Shown in pieces: positions 24,589 to 34,483 of a DNA stretch of 37,189 bases. Every line of letters starts with the position of its first letter. The first letter of the stretch is position 1. The notes beneath the pieces are model-generated. The model ran no database searches. It saw nothing but the letters and a program-made list of their open reading frames with translations, and was not told the origin of the DNA. The stretch spans positions 1 to 37,189 of the forward strand of contig JAQTZQ010000019.1 in assembly GCA_028687645.1 (NCBI GenBank). The letters run 5' to 3'. The stretch is from Rhodocyclaceae bacterium. Its GTDB lineage: Bacteria > Pseudomonadota > Gammaproteobacteria > Burkholderiales > Rhodocyclaceae. Both the position numbers and the translations under genes were made by a program.

Positions 24589-27348
24589 TTACCAACCTGC
24601 CGCCAACACCTTCTGCATTTCACTCGCCGACAACACCTTGGCGCAACTTTCCCAATCAAGGTTTTCGACCTTGGCATAGCGGTCGTCAAACGGGTGGGTT
24701 TGTTGGATGCCGTCAATCAGACGTTTAGCATTCTCAACCTCGCCTTGTGCGACATCAATCCACAAGGACTCCAGCACGTCGGGAATTTGCCCGAACAGGT
24801 CGAAGATGTATTCCAAACGGCTGGACAGCAGTTGGTGCACACGATCTTCCACCGAGCCGCGATACCGCAGGTTGCACACAAACACCTCATCGCGTACCTG
24901 ACCAATACGCTGAATACGGCCTTTGCGCTGCTCCAATCGCGTTGGGTTCCACGGCAAGTCCAGGTTGATGAGTGTGCCAAGGCGTTGCAGGTTGAGTCCC
25001 TCGGAGGCCGCGTCCGTACCGATCAAAAGGCGAATCTCACCTTGCTTGACCTTGGCCTTGATTTCGTCGCGCTGGCACGCCTTGAATTGCCCCGCCAGCA
25101 GGATGCCGGAATTCGCACCACCCGCATAAATGCCAATGGGTTCTGTGGGAAAGTGCTCGCGTGAAAGAGACTCTGCCAGCCACCATGCGCTATCGAAATA
25201 CTGACTGAAAATGATACAGCCCTGCGCCAGCCAATTCTCGCCGACTAGGTAATCGAGCACTTTCTGAAACTTCGGGTCGCGATCCTGGCTGACTTCCAGT
25301 GCCTTGAGGCAACGCGCCAACTCAACCCGCTCTGGCGCAGTCAGTTTCTTCATCTCGGATTCAACCACCGCATTGAGCGGTTCGCTCTCGTTGCCGTCGT
25401 CACCGTCTGCGCCGACCGCTTCGTCGGAGAGGCTGCTGCTGCCGCGCTCGGCAAACAATTCGCCTGTGCCCCAGGTGGCAAGCATTTTTTCTGTAGTGCG
25501 GCGTCCGGCGTAGATCGAACTGCCCATTCGCCTAAGCAGCAGCGTCTTCAAGAATCCGGCCCCTTTGACACGCTCACTGAGCAGCTGACAGAACTCTTGC
25601 GCCGCATCGTAGGCATCCTGCAAATACGGCGGCAGTGGAACAGCCTCCTGTTCACCTTCGCCGAATAAGCGCACGCGCACCGGTTTCAGATACGGCTCAC
25701 CGGTGGCAGGATCAATGGTGTCTTCCAGATACTGGCGCGTGCGGCGCACGATGTGCCGGATGAATGGGTTATGGTTGCGACCAAAGTCATGCGCCACCTG
25801 GCCTAGCAAAGTTCGGGTGGGGCTGTTCATGGTGCTGATTAAATCGCCAGCTGCAACGTGGGTGCGTTCGTCCAGATTCAAGCGCTGCCGCAGCAGTCGG
25901 AAGTTCGACCCTTCGCCACGCGGCGGCAGGGGATTGCGCACCCAGGGCCAAGCCTCGAAAACGTCGCCAGACAAAGCATCTTCGCCCATGACCACGGGCA
26001 GACAACTTTCCGGCTTGCGCCATTCGCTCCAGTCATTGCCCAGCACGGCATCGTTGCCTGCGGAGAGAATCGCCAGCAAATCCCAAGCTTCAATCGGGTG
26101 CAGTTGTACCGGCGTAGCTGTCGCCAGCAGCATGCTTTTCGTGCGTGGGCTGATTTGAGCCAGAAAAGCGGCAAGGTTGTTGTACTCCGGTTTCGCCGTC
26201 AGGTTATTGCGGTCAATCTTCTTGCGCCGCGCCCGGTGCGATTCATCGCAAATCACACACTCGAAACTCATTGCCAGCAGGTGCGTACAAATCTCATTAC
26301 CCGCCACCACCAAGCCTTGCGAAACAATCCCGAAGCGGCGCGGGCAACGACGCACGCCTTCTGGCCCAGCTACAGGGTGCTCGATACCCTGTTCGTCGCG
26401 CCAGGCGTCGCCCAGCCACACCGCGCTGGAAATACCCAACAGGTCGCGCAGTTCGTCTTGCCATTGAAGCATCAAAGGCTTGGGAACAAGAATCAGCACC
26501 GGCTTATCGCCCGTCAGCGCCATCAGCAAAGCAGCAAGAGCCAGTTGCACTGTCTTACCCAGCCCCACCTGATCGGCCAGCACAAACCGCGCCGTGCCTC
26601 GCCTGTGGGCATCGAACGCCAGCTTCACAAAATATTTCTGGTGCGCCCACAAACCAAACTCTTGCCGATACACCGGCGACTCGACCGCAGCCGATGCCGC
26701 GCTGGCCTGCACATCGCGCCGCCAGTCTTCAATGGGCGTTTCCTGCCGGTCGGCTAGGCGCTTGACATCCTGCACGATGAAGTCCGCCAGCGGCACAGCC
26801 TTCGGATGACCCCACAGCGCCTCAAATTCAGTCTGAACCCAATCCACCGCTTCCTTGCTGTCGTCCTCCCACATCAGTTCGTAGTTCAGCCGCCACGCGG
26901 AAAGACTTTCATTGACGCTGCCCAAGAAACTGATCGCCCGACTATCGGCATAACGGATGACACCCGCCTTGCCATGTACCAGCCCAAAAGCCTGGTCGGG
27001 CAGCACGCGCACTTCGAGCTTGCCGGATGCCAGCAAATCAAATAGGCGACTAAATCGGTTGCGCCCAGCAGCGCCAGTGGCTAATTTCTCTGGTTCAGAC
27101 GCACACCAGGATTGCCGCATGGCCTGCTGCGCCGCCTTGGCCGTTTCTACGTCTGCAGGTTCCAGATCAGAATTGCAAACCACGCGCACTTTGCCAGCCA
27201 CTTTTTCAATGGCTTCGCCCGCAACTTCCAGCAGTGAGGAACGGAAATAACCAGCGATGCGGTCATAGCTTGCCGCGCCATCCAAGCGAGCTTTCAAAAG
27301 CGCAGAATCGAGCTTTTGCTCGCGCGACGAAAAGCGGTTGACCGTCAT
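24589..27348 (-). CDS. Anti-phage PLD-SNF2 helicase
   Basis: The 919-aa protein joins a phospholipase D-like N-terminal domain (about 25-185; half-HKD motif VHGKAGVIRYAD with His125/Lys127, then GSVNES) to an SNF2-type superfamily 2 helicase: GLGKT (262-266), DESH (368-371), TATP (410-413), and the C-terminal GTDAASEGLNLQ and QRKGRIQRIGQ boxes (about 770-815). It is the last gene of the DUF499-DUF3780-DUF1156 operon, 18 bp after the methyltransferase. The arrangement matches Hma-like (helicase-methylase-ATPase) defence systems, where it would be the DNA translocase and perhaps nuclease. One HKD motif suggests a dimeric active site or a recognition role. Confidence 0.85.
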   Translation of the reverse strand: MTVNRFSSREQKLDSALLKARLDGAASYDRIAGYFRSSLLEVAGEAIEKVAGKVRVVCNSDLEPADVETAKAAQQAMRQSWCASEPEKLATGAAGRNRFSRLFDLLASGKLEVRVLPDQAFGLVHGKAGVIRYADSRAISFLGSVNESLSAWRLNYELMWEDDSKEAVDWVQTEFEALWGHPKAVPLADFIVQDVKRLADRQETPIEDWRRDVQASAASAAVESPVYRQEFGLWAHQKYFVKLAFDAHRRGTARFVLADQVGLGKTVQLALAALLMALTGDKPVLILVPKPLMLQWQDELRDLLGISSAVWLGDAWRDEQGIEHPVAGPEGVRRCPRRFGIVSQGLVVAGNEICTHLLAMSFECVICDESHRARRKKIDRNNLTAKPEYNNLAAFLAQISPRTKSMLLATATPVQLHPIEAWDLLAILSAGNDAVLGNDWSEWRKPESCLPVVMGEDALSGDVFEAWPWVRNPLPPRGEGSNFRLLRQRLNLDERTHVAAGDLISTMNSPTRTLLGQVAHDFGRNHNPFIRHIVRRTRQYLEDTIDPATGEPYLKPVRVRLFGEGEQEAVPLPPYLQDAYDAAQEFCQLLSERVKGAGFLKTLLLRRMGSSIYAGRRTTEKMLATWGTGELFAERGSSSLSDEAVGADGDDGNESEPLNAVVESEMKKLTAPERVELARCLKALEVSQDRDPKFQKVLDYLVGENWLAQGCIIFSQYFDSAWWLAESLSREHFPTEPIGIYAGGANSGILLAGQFKACQRDEIKAKVKQGEIRLLIGTDAASEGLNLQRLGTLINLDLPWNPTRLEQRKGRIQRIGQVRDEVFVCNLRYRGSVEDRVHQLLSSRLEYIFDLFGQIPDVLESLWIDVAQGEVENAKRLIDGIQQTHPFDDRYAKVENLDWESCAKVLSASEMQKVLAAGW

Positions 27349-27366
27349 GCGGTAGCTATGCTTTTG

Positions 27367-30264
27367 TCAATGATCGTTCTCCACCGCCCCGGCAAGCCGT
27401 TCAGCAGCGTCGGCATCTTCGGCCCAGTGCGGCATGTGGCCGATATGGGCAAGTGGCTTGAAGTAGGCCAACAGGGCGAGGATGGCCTTGCGCTTGCCCC
27501 AGTAATCCACGGCACCATCGGTCTTGAGGTAGTCAAGACCAGCGCGGGCGTTTTCATCGCGCACGGTTTCGGCGATGGCGAACAACACATGGCGGGTCAG
27601 ACTGCTGGCAAAGCCTTCGCCCTCCAACTGCTGGCGCTTGAATTCGCTGGCCGTCTTAAAGCGTACGGCGTTGGCTTCGGAGCGTTCATACAGGTTGGTG
27701 TATTCGCGTACGCCAAAACCCTTGGCCAGTTCAATATAGGCCCCGGCCCGAGCCTCGCGGTGACACTCCAGTTCCAGCCCCTTTAGATAAAGGCGCTCAT
27801 CAGAACCAAGGCTCTTCCAATGGAATTCGTCAAAGCCACGTGGTATCAGGTGATTGGCGGCAATTTCAACGGCACGGTCAATAACCTTCTCGAACTCGGA
27901 CTTTTGATTGCGGGTGCGTTCGCGGAACAGTTCATGGCGGATATCCATTCCCTCGATGTCAGCGAACTGGGTCAGCACACGCAGGGCCGCAGCGTAGGCG
28001 GCCAACTGGTAATCGGTGTCACCGAAGTTCGGTTCGGATTCATCGTCCAGCGTAGTCATGCTGTCGAGCTGCTGTTTGACTTCATCTTCGATCAGCGGAT
28101 AGATTTCGTCCAGCCAGGCGGAGCGCTGATCAGTACGTTTGCGCAGCACCAGATTGACGGTACCTTGGACGTAGTTGCCCTTCTTGATGCCACCCGTGGC
28201 CGTTTCCGTGCTGATTGTCCAAGCTGCAGTAACCTTGAGGCCGCTGGCCCACAGAATCATGCCGAGGTCGCCCCATACCGCTGGGTTTTGATGGGTGAAT
28301 TGCACCAGTTGCAGCCCATTGTCCGACATGTGCCGGGCAAGATTGGCGTAAATGTCCATCATCGATCGCTTGAAATCATCGCCAGTGCCTTTTACAGACA
28401 ATGTAGTCACATCTTGAAAGCGCCACTCCTTGAAAGCCATTGGCAACAGGCGCTCATACCAGGCAAGAAAGTAATCGGTCAACTCGTGGTAATTGACCGC
28501 ATCGGCATAGGGAGGGTCTGAGAACCAAATATCGGCCTCAGTCGCAACCTCACGGGCATCCATCAACTTGATAGTGGCTGCCGGATTCGCCACGGGTGCC
28601 CTAGTTAAATCGACTGACAGAAAATTTTCAATACCCGACAAGGGACGGCTACCGTAGGTGAAAAGTGTATTCAGTGTTGGGCTAATGAACATTGATTTCG
28701 TTGACCCAGGCCCTTTTGAGAAATGGGGATCGATTGCACATAGCCTGGAAAGACGATTTACAGCCGACCCCGTGCTGATTGCGGCAGTACAAACCCGCAA
28801 AGGATCAGTTGGACATGGTTCAACTGCGCTCTTGATAAATGTGCCTAACATGAACAATTGGCGCGGGGTGAATAAATGATGCCAATGCGTCCATCCTCTT
28901 TCACGGTAAAGCCTAGTTGTCTCATCGCCATGCGGAATTTCTCGGCTCGGAATATATCCTTTTGCCTGCCAATCAACAAAGTGTTGCATTACCAAAGCCA
29001 ACGTCTTTGCCTCACGAGCAATATCCGCTCCGTCAGGTGCCGCATAGACGCGATTTTCGCCCGGTACCGACCATCGCACACAATAAAGCCGCTCCTGAAA
29101 TACATCGTCAGCACGTGATACTAGTTCGGAATTCTCCCAGTGTCGCAAGCCAAGAATTTTCTCTCCATTCACTCGCCGGTCGCCGCGCAGGTCAGCGATG
29201 GAATAGCTGTTGCCAGTTTCTGGACATACCATGCGGCTGCCCTGCAATGCACCTTTTACCGCCTTATGCATCATTGCCGCATCGGCGCCACTAATAATTT
29301 CAATGTCGTAGTTACCCTTTGCCGTATTCTTTTTGATAACAGCACAGACCTTGTATTTCTCAGAGATCACCCACGATGGCGCGAGCGGTACCCACAGGCC
29401 TGTAGCTGGAGACTTGGCTTCGGTCACGTAATATAGCTGCTCATGTCGCCATCCCTTGTCATTAGTTTCTAGACCGTGGGCGTCGATTTCCTTGAGCGTT
29501 GCATCGTAGGCAGTTTGCTGAATTTCGCGAACACGCTGGCGGGTCTTGGCATCACCGCCGACCAGATGCAATGCGCTCCAGGTGAGCAAAGCTGCCACCG
29601 GGTTCAAATCAGAGGCGAAGGCAACGCAGCCGAGACGCGCAGCCTCGAAGGGAATGGAGCCGCCGCCGCACACCGGATCACCGATACGGGGGATATGGCC
29701 GAAGCGGCGCACACCGAGTTGCTGCACCAGTTCTGGCAACGTGGTAGCCGTGGTTCCCAAATGGCCGTTGATGTCTGCCCATGCTTCGGGTGAGGGGCCG
29801 TCTATCTGCTCCGGGCGCAGGCAATAGTCAAGCTTTTCGTCGTAAGGCAAGCGGTCGAAGGCCAAGCGCTGGACAAGGTCTTTCTCTTCTGTACTGAGGC
29901 CCGCCCCCCAGCGAGGTTTGCGGTCGCCGTTCTCGTCGCGCAACCAACAGCGAATTTCGTCTTCAGTCAGGAGTGTTTCCAGCGTTTCCTGGTCGATGGG
30001 CTTGCTTTTTCGCTGCCGCAAACCAGCTTCGTCCATTGTCATTATCTTGAGGAAAATGTCACGGTCACGCTTTGGGTCGCTCGACACCGGCATCAGCAGC
30101 CCGATCAGACACGCACGAACCAGCACCAGGGGTTTGCGGCCCCACCACTTACCAACGCCCGTCAGTGTTTGGCTGGAACCAGCCCCGGCCATGCGTTCTT
30201 TATAGGATTCCGCCGAGACGCGCGCCACCGGAAATTGTTGTTCTATGAAGCTCAAATTGTTCAT
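27367..30264 (-). CDS. DUF1156 DNA methyltransferase of an anti-phage system
   Basis: The 965-aa protein starts with the DUF1156 pattern (FPVARVSAESYKER and KWWGRKPLVLVR). A SAM-binding-like DPVCGGGSIPFEA lies near residue 197 and the amino-methyltransferase motif SDPPYADAVNYHEL near 581. DPPY enzymes methylate N6-adenine or N4-cytosine. About 380 residues separate the two motifs and probably contain target recognition. It would mark self DNA for the linked ATPase and helicase (inference from modification-based defence). It follows the DUF3780 gene by 14 bp. Confidence 0.87.
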   Translation of the reverse strand: MNNLSFIEQQFPVARVSAESYKERMAGAGSSQTLTGVGKWWGRKPLVLVRACLIGLLMPVSSDPKRDRDIFLKIMTMDEAGLRQRKSKPIDQETLETLLTEDEIRCWLRDENGDRKPRWGAGLSTEEKDLVQRLAFDRLPYDEKLDYCLRPEQIDGPSPEAWADINGHLGTTATTLPELVQQLGVRRFGHIPRIGDPVCGGGSIPFEAARLGCVAFASDLNPVAALLTWSALHLVGGDAKTRQRVREIQQTAYDATLKEIDAHGLETNDKGWRHEQLYYVTEAKSPATGLWVPLAPSWVISEKYKVCAVIKKNTAKGNYDIEIISGADAAMMHKAVKGALQGSRMVCPETGNSYSIADLRGDRRVNGEKILGLRHWENSELVSRADDVFQERLYCVRWSVPGENRVYAAPDGADIAREAKTLALVMQHFVDWQAKGYIPSREIPHGDETTRLYRERGWTHWHHLFTPRQLFMLGTFIKSAVEPCPTDPLRVCTAAISTGSAVNRLSRLCAIDPHFSKGPGSTKSMFISPTLNTLFTYGSRPLSGIENFLSVDLTRAPVANPAATIKLMDAREVATEADIWFSDPPYADAVNYHELTDYFLAWYERLLPMAFKEWRFQDVTTLSVKGTGDDFKRSMMDIYANLARHMSDNGLQLVQFTHQNPAVWGDLGMILWASGLKVTAAWTISTETATGGIKKGNYVQGTVNLVLRKRTDQRSAWLDEIYPLIEDEVKQQLDSMTTLDDESEPNFGDTDYQLAAYAAALRVLTQFADIEGMDIRHELFRERTRNQKSEFEKVIDRAVEIAANHLIPRGFDEFHWKSLGSDERLYLKGLELECHREARAGAYIELAKGFGVREYTNLYERSEANAVRFKTASEFKRQQLEGEGFASSLTRHVLFAIAETVRDENARAGLDYLKTDGAVDYWGKRKAILALLAYFKPLAHIGHMPHWAEDADAAERLAGAVENDH

Positions 30265-30278
30265 GCTGGTCTTGTCGC

Positions 30279-30899
30279 CTAATTCTTGTTTTCGGTGGGC
30301 GCTAACTCAAACTCGGCCAGTCGGCGCTGAATCAAGCCTTCCGACACTGGGTTTTCAGTGAGTGCATAGCGCAACGCCTTGCGCCAACCCTTGCCTTTGC
30401 CATTGATGGCATGGCCGGTGGCGGCATTGGTCATGGTGTAGAGCCACCAGCGCTCTTCCGGCACCAGCCCCAGCCAATTGCGAATGGCAGTGGGGATCAG
30501 CGCCGGATCGCATTCCTCCACCGCCCAGGCTAGAACACATAACTCCTTGCCCAAGGTGCGGTCGATGGGCACCTGGCCCGCTTGCAACCATTTGGCGGTC
30601 TTCTGCCCGTAGATGCGCAGGCGGCGGTTGAACTCGGCCTTCACATCCTCGGCAATCAGGTCCCATACTGCGCGGCGCAGGATGATGCGCAAATGCGCAT
30701 TGGTGGAATTGAGCGGCACAGGTATCGGCACTTCGTCGGTAGGCTCGAACCACTCGAAGTGCTCGGAGATAGTCACCTCCGCCCCCTCGCCCTTGCTTCG
30801 CGGTAGGGTCAACAAAAAAAAGTGCTCGGAAAGCTCAGGCTGAAAGCCGAAGCCCAGCGCCGTTGGTTTCTTGGGCGCAGTTACTTTGGCTTGTGCCAT
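30279..30899 (-). CDS. DUF3780 protein of an anti-phage system
   Basis: This 206-aa protein contains no catalytic motif I can see. Sequence and position between DUF499 and DUF1156 genes identify the DUF3780 family found almost only in this operon type. Notable stretches are GFGFQPELSEHFFLL near the N terminus and PEERWWLYTMTNAATGHA near 150. Its ATG overlaps the DUF499 stop by one base (TAATG), implying coupled translation and a fixed ratio to the ATPase. Its molecular role is unknown. Confidence 0.8.
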   Translation of the reverse strand: MAQAKVTAPKKPTALGFGFQPELSEHFFLLTLPRSKGEGAEVTISEHFEWFEPTDEVPIPVPLNSTNAHLRIILRRAVWDLIAEDVKAEFNRRLRIYGQKTAKWLQAGQVPIDRTLGKELCVLAWAVEECDPALIPTAIRNWLGLVPEERWWLYTMTNAATGHAINGKGKGWRKALRYALTENPVSEGLIQRRLAEFELAPTENKN

Positions 30900-33800
30900 T
30901 ACTGGCTGACCTCACCGGGTTGCAGGCTGCCGTGAATGGCGGCAATCCAGTCAAGTAGCAGTTGCCCACGCTCAAAGCGAATGCTGGTGGCGCTGATGGT
31001 GACCTGACTTCCACCGACGATCTCCTGCATTTTCTTGACAGTTTCGCGCAGGCGGCTGCCTGCCACCAGTTCATTCTCGCCAGCGATGAAAGAGAGTGAC
31101 ACATCTGTGTCGTTGCCGGTGACATCCACCACCAATTCGCGCGCCTGACCCTGGTGCTTTTCGAGCAGATCAATAAATGCAAAGGCTGGGGCGGCGGTGA
31201 GGTTGCGATGCGGATGCGACCACAGCGCAGGCAATGCGGCATCGACCGCTACTTTTTTGGTGCGGTATTCCTCTACATCGATCTTTTCGACATTGGAGCG
31301 AATGTCGCCATCTTCCGCAACGGCCAGCACGAAACGGCATTCAGTGGGTAAGGAAAACGGAGTGTCGTAAGCGCCACCGCTTGCCACAGGGTCGGCACCA
31401 TTGGTTGTGTATCGCAAGTGGCCGCGCGGCACAGCGTGCAATTCGACGCGCCAGTCTTCGCCCTGCTGGAAGACGCGGTACTTCACGGCCAGCGTGTTTT
31501 TCCAAGCAACCACTTGACCCGCTTCATGCTTGCCCGAGGAATCGACACACAAAAAGGTGAGTTTCAGTTCCCGCGTGCGGAAATTGTTGTAGCCGCCTTC
31601 GGCCTCGCTGACCTTGAGCGACCCGGTGGTCGGCTGGGTATCGCCAATTTCGTAGTGGACGGTGTCGCCATTTTGCGGGGTGATTTTGAGAAAAGCCTCG
31701 CCGGTTTTGTCGTCGCGCGACAGGAGGCGCACCTGCACTTCGGTCTTGGGCGGCGGGAATGGGCCTTTTTCAACCGAGTCACCTAGGTCGCGCCACTGGC
31801 CTTCGTTGATTGCCTTGGTTTTGAGCACATCGAGTGCATCCGGGCGGTGTAGCGGCCAGGCGTCGGACATGGCGGCACGGCGCTTGATTTCGTTCCACTT
31901 GGCAGTCTTCTGGCCCTGGAACAAACGGTCTTCGCACTTGCGGCGGAAAGTATCGTTGTTGGTGTCGGTCTCGAACTTCTTGGCGTTGGTTAGCGTATCG
32001 CGGATTAGCTTTTCGCCGTCAAACTGGTTGTTCTGGAAGTTGATACGACAGTCGGTGGTGCGCAGCTGCCCCATGCTCGGATAGACCAGCGTGGTGAAGG
32101 TTTCCTGAATGGCAGAACGCAGGCGCAGAGTAATCTGGTCAAGATTCTGGTTGGCCTGCTGGCGCTGCGGGTCACGCGTGGTGACGCCAGTTGAATCCAT
32201 CTCGGCCAAGATACTGTTGATCGCCTTGAACTGCGCCGACTGTTCCAGTACATGGGTGAGCGTTTCCTGCGAACCCGTGAGATATAGCGCGCGGTTCTTG
32301 AATTCTTGATCGGTATGAAATTTGACCCACTCCTTGGGCAGTTTGGTCGCCGTATCAATGTCGTTGCCTGGTTGCACCAGCAGCAGGGCGGTCTTGTCAG
32401 ATTCGAGGTGCACCTCGTCGATGGCGGCAAGCATTTCAATGCGCTGGTAGCAATCGCGCACGCCGGGCTGGAACAAGCCTTCAAGATAAGCGCGAAGCTC
32501 CTTCAGGCAGGTTTGTTGGTTGTATTGCCGTGCGGTGGAATGCAACTTGGCGGCAAGGTTCTGGATGTCCTTGTAGAACAGGCGGCCGTCGTTGCTCTGG
32601 TGCAGATACCAGGCTTGTGTGGGCAGGTAATCGACGATCTCTTTCTTGACCTTGGAAATGTCACGACCTGGCGCGCACAGGAAGGCCATGATGTCGTTCT
32701 GGCGTAGCCCATGTGTAGCACCGGGAACACTGGCAAGGCTGGCTACCAGCAGCAGCTTAGATACATCTTGCGCATCGGTGCAGCTGTATTTGGTATCTAT
32801 GTCCTCTGCGACGGAATGCCCATTGTTGGCAATGTCATGACTGATGGCCTCTGAAAGCGACGGATTGATTGAACGAATTTCAGAAACGATTTCGTCGCTA
32901 TTGAGGTCGAGGTTGTAGGGGTGAATCAGTTGCAGCTTGTCGGCCTGACCCGTTTCCCACAGATTCGATACCACCATGCGCATCAGTCGGATAAGTCCAC
33001 GGGTTTGCTGAAAGCCGGGGTTTTCTTTGAAACGGGCATATAGATCGCGCAGCCCGAAGTGAAACGGGTAGGACTCTGACAGTTGCGCGGCAAAGGAATC
33101 CGGCGAGTGGTTGGTGACATCCATCTCTCGCGCCGCTTTGACTGCCAGCGCGTAGGCGTTGGCGACCTCGGTGCGCACCGACTGGTCGGGCAGGGTCTGA
33201 AATAGTCGGGTACGCAGAATGTGATAAAGCTCTTCGCCCTGCGAGGAGACCGGTTCAATGCGCAGCGCTGAGCGGCTGGTTTCGTTCTTGAGGTTGTCCA
33301 ATGCCGTGTTGAGCATCGCGCCGCCGGTTTGCCACGAAGCCGTGAGGTCGGCGATGACGACACAGACATTCGACAGTTCTGCTTTGTTCACCGCTACCAA
33401 CAGGTTGGCGATTGCGGTCGCGGTTACGGTGGAGAGCGTCGTTGAACCGATGGATTTGGCCTGGACTGCCTCCAAGTAGGGCGGCAGTTCGTCCAGAAAT
33501 ATCAGCGTCGGTTCACCCTTGAGTAAATTGATCCATGCGCTTTGCCCTGGCGCTTGCAGCGGCTGATAGTAGTCCTTTAATACATCTTTCTTACCAGGCT
33601 GATCGGCAAGTTCCCCCCAAATACCGAACTGGGCATCGGTCTGGCGACCATGAAAGCCAATCACACGAACGCCGCCGACCTTGCTACCGTAACCGGCCTT
33701 GCCCAAGACCTTCTCCCGCAAGGCAGGATTCTTGGCAAGCAGACCAAGCGCAATCATGTTGTGGGTTTTGCCGCCGCCCATAGATTGCGTGAGCAGAAAG

Positions 33801-34003
33801 GTGCTGGCCTGGTCACCGCGATTTTCGAGCCGGGCAAAGGTCTTCTCGAACAGGGTTTTCATGCCGCTGGTGATGAAGTTCTCCTCAAAGAACTTTTCAC
33901 CTTCGATCTTCCCCTCCAGAAAATCGGACAGGTCGAGGACGATATCGCGGCGATTGCGGTCGAAAACGCTTTGGCGCGGTTTGCAATGGGTCTTAAGAGT
34001 CAT
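30899..34003 (-). CDS. DUF499 ATPase of an anti-phage system
   Basis: This large 1034-aa P-loop protein has Walker A SMGGGKTHNM (Lys79) and Walker B LIFLDELPPYLEA (Asp171/Glu172), both near the N terminus, then long helical regions and a C-terminal part with beta-rich repeats. DUF499 proteins are paired with DUF1156 methyltransferases in archaeal and bacterial defence islands and may act as the sensor or motor. It is the first gene of the minus-strand operon. Its ATG at 34003 has a weak ribosome binding site, and no strong promoter is visible upstream; TATATA near 34056 is the only AT-rich candidate. Confidence 0.85.
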   Translation of the reverse strand: MTLKTHCKPRQSVFDRNRRDIVLDLSDFLEGKIEGEKFFEENFITSGMKTLFEKTFARLENRGDQASTFLLTQSMGGGKTHNMIALGLLAKNPALREKVLGKAGYGSKVGGVRVIGFHGRQTDAQFGIWGELADQPGKKDVLKDYYQPLQAPGQSAWINLLKGEPTLIFLDELPPYLEAVQAKSIGSTTLSTVTATAIANLLVAVNKAELSNVCVVIADLTASWQTGGAMLNTALDNLKNETSRSALRIEPVSSQGEELYHILRTRLFQTLPDQSVRTEVANAYALAVKAAREMDVTNHSPDSFAAQLSESYPFHFGLRDLYARFKENPGFQQTRGLIRLMRMVVSNLWETGQADKLQLIHPYNLDLNSDEIVSEIRSINPSLSEAISHDIANNGHSVAEDIDTKYSCTDAQDVSKLLLVASLASVPGATHGLRQNDIMAFLCAPGRDISKVKKEIVDYLPTQAWYLHQSNDGRLFYKDIQNLAAKLHSTARQYNQQTCLKELRAYLEGLFQPGVRDCYQRIEMLAAIDEVHLESDKTALLLVQPGNDIDTATKLPKEWVKFHTDQEFKNRALYLTGSQETLTHVLEQSAQFKAINSILAEMDSTGVTTRDPQRQQANQNLDQITLRLRSAIQETFTTLVYPSMGQLRTTDCRINFQNNQFDGEKLIRDTLTNAKKFETDTNNDTFRRKCEDRLFQGQKTAKWNEIKRRAAMSDAWPLHRPDALDVLKTKAINEGQWRDLGDSVEKGPFPPPKTEVQVRLLSRDDKTGEAFLKITPQNGDTVHYEIGDTQPTTGSLKVSEAEGGYNNFRTRELKLTFLCVDSSGKHEAGQVVAWKNTLAVKYRVFQQGEDWRVELHAVPRGHLRYTTNGADPVASGGAYDTPFSLPTECRFVLAVAEDGDIRSNVEKIDVEEYRTKKVAVDAALPALWSHPHRNLTAAPAFAFIDLLEKHQGQARELVVDVTGNDTDVSLSFIAGENELVAGSRLRETVKKMQEIVGGSQVTISATSIRFERGQLLLDWIAAIHGSLQPGEVSQ

Positions 34004-34483
34004 GGTCGGCGTTTACTTTCTTGTTGTTTCCCGTGATTTCCTAAGATTTTCCGCTATATACCGAAAGAATGAAAGGCTTGAGCCAAGCGGTCGTCCGGAA
34101 CTATTTGTCAGGCTGTGATCGCTGTCTTAGTCATTGCGGAGGTAAGTGGCCTTCTCGCTCTAGCGGGGTTGTCAGAATTTCTGTGTGTGAGGCGTGAATA
34201 GACTTTTCCACGGTGACGGTACCTGATCGCAGCCAGCCGCAGTTAGTGCATCAAGCTAAAGCTCAGACCGTTGGTCTTGGGTGGAAACGCGGGCGTACCT
34301 GTTAAAATCATGTCAACCGGCTCTCTTAGCACTTTATCCCATTTGTAAATAAGAGCCAGGAAATTGAGCCTTAATTTACTAACTTATTTACACAGCTATT
34401 GCAACAAAGGGCACAAGCCATGAATTGGCAAGCTATTCGTCACTCACTCACTCGCTTAATTTGTATCTCACCTGTATTTATAT
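34004..34483. other. Gene-free right end of the element
   Basis: There is no supported gene. Visible items are a bulged inverted repeat GGCTC..TTA/TAAGAGCC (34319-34357), AGCTATT twice (34394-34400 and 34431-34437), ATTGGCAAGCT (34424-34434, the inverted partner of the left arm at 15801-15811), a CACT triplicate (34441-34452) and a lone TAAAAT (34303-34308) with no good -35. The leader and promoter of the DUF499 operon must lie in its left part. Confidence 0.5.

Noticed and set aside
34160..34190. Possible IS256-type terminal inverted repeat relic (GTTGTCAGAATTTCTGTGTG)
   Set aside because: It looks faintly familiar, but no transposase remnant or second end is visible, so it cannot be supported.
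34303..34308. TAAAAT as an outward promoter for gcvT
   Set aside because: No -35 hexamer lies at usable spacing, and the orphan terminator lies between it and gcvT.
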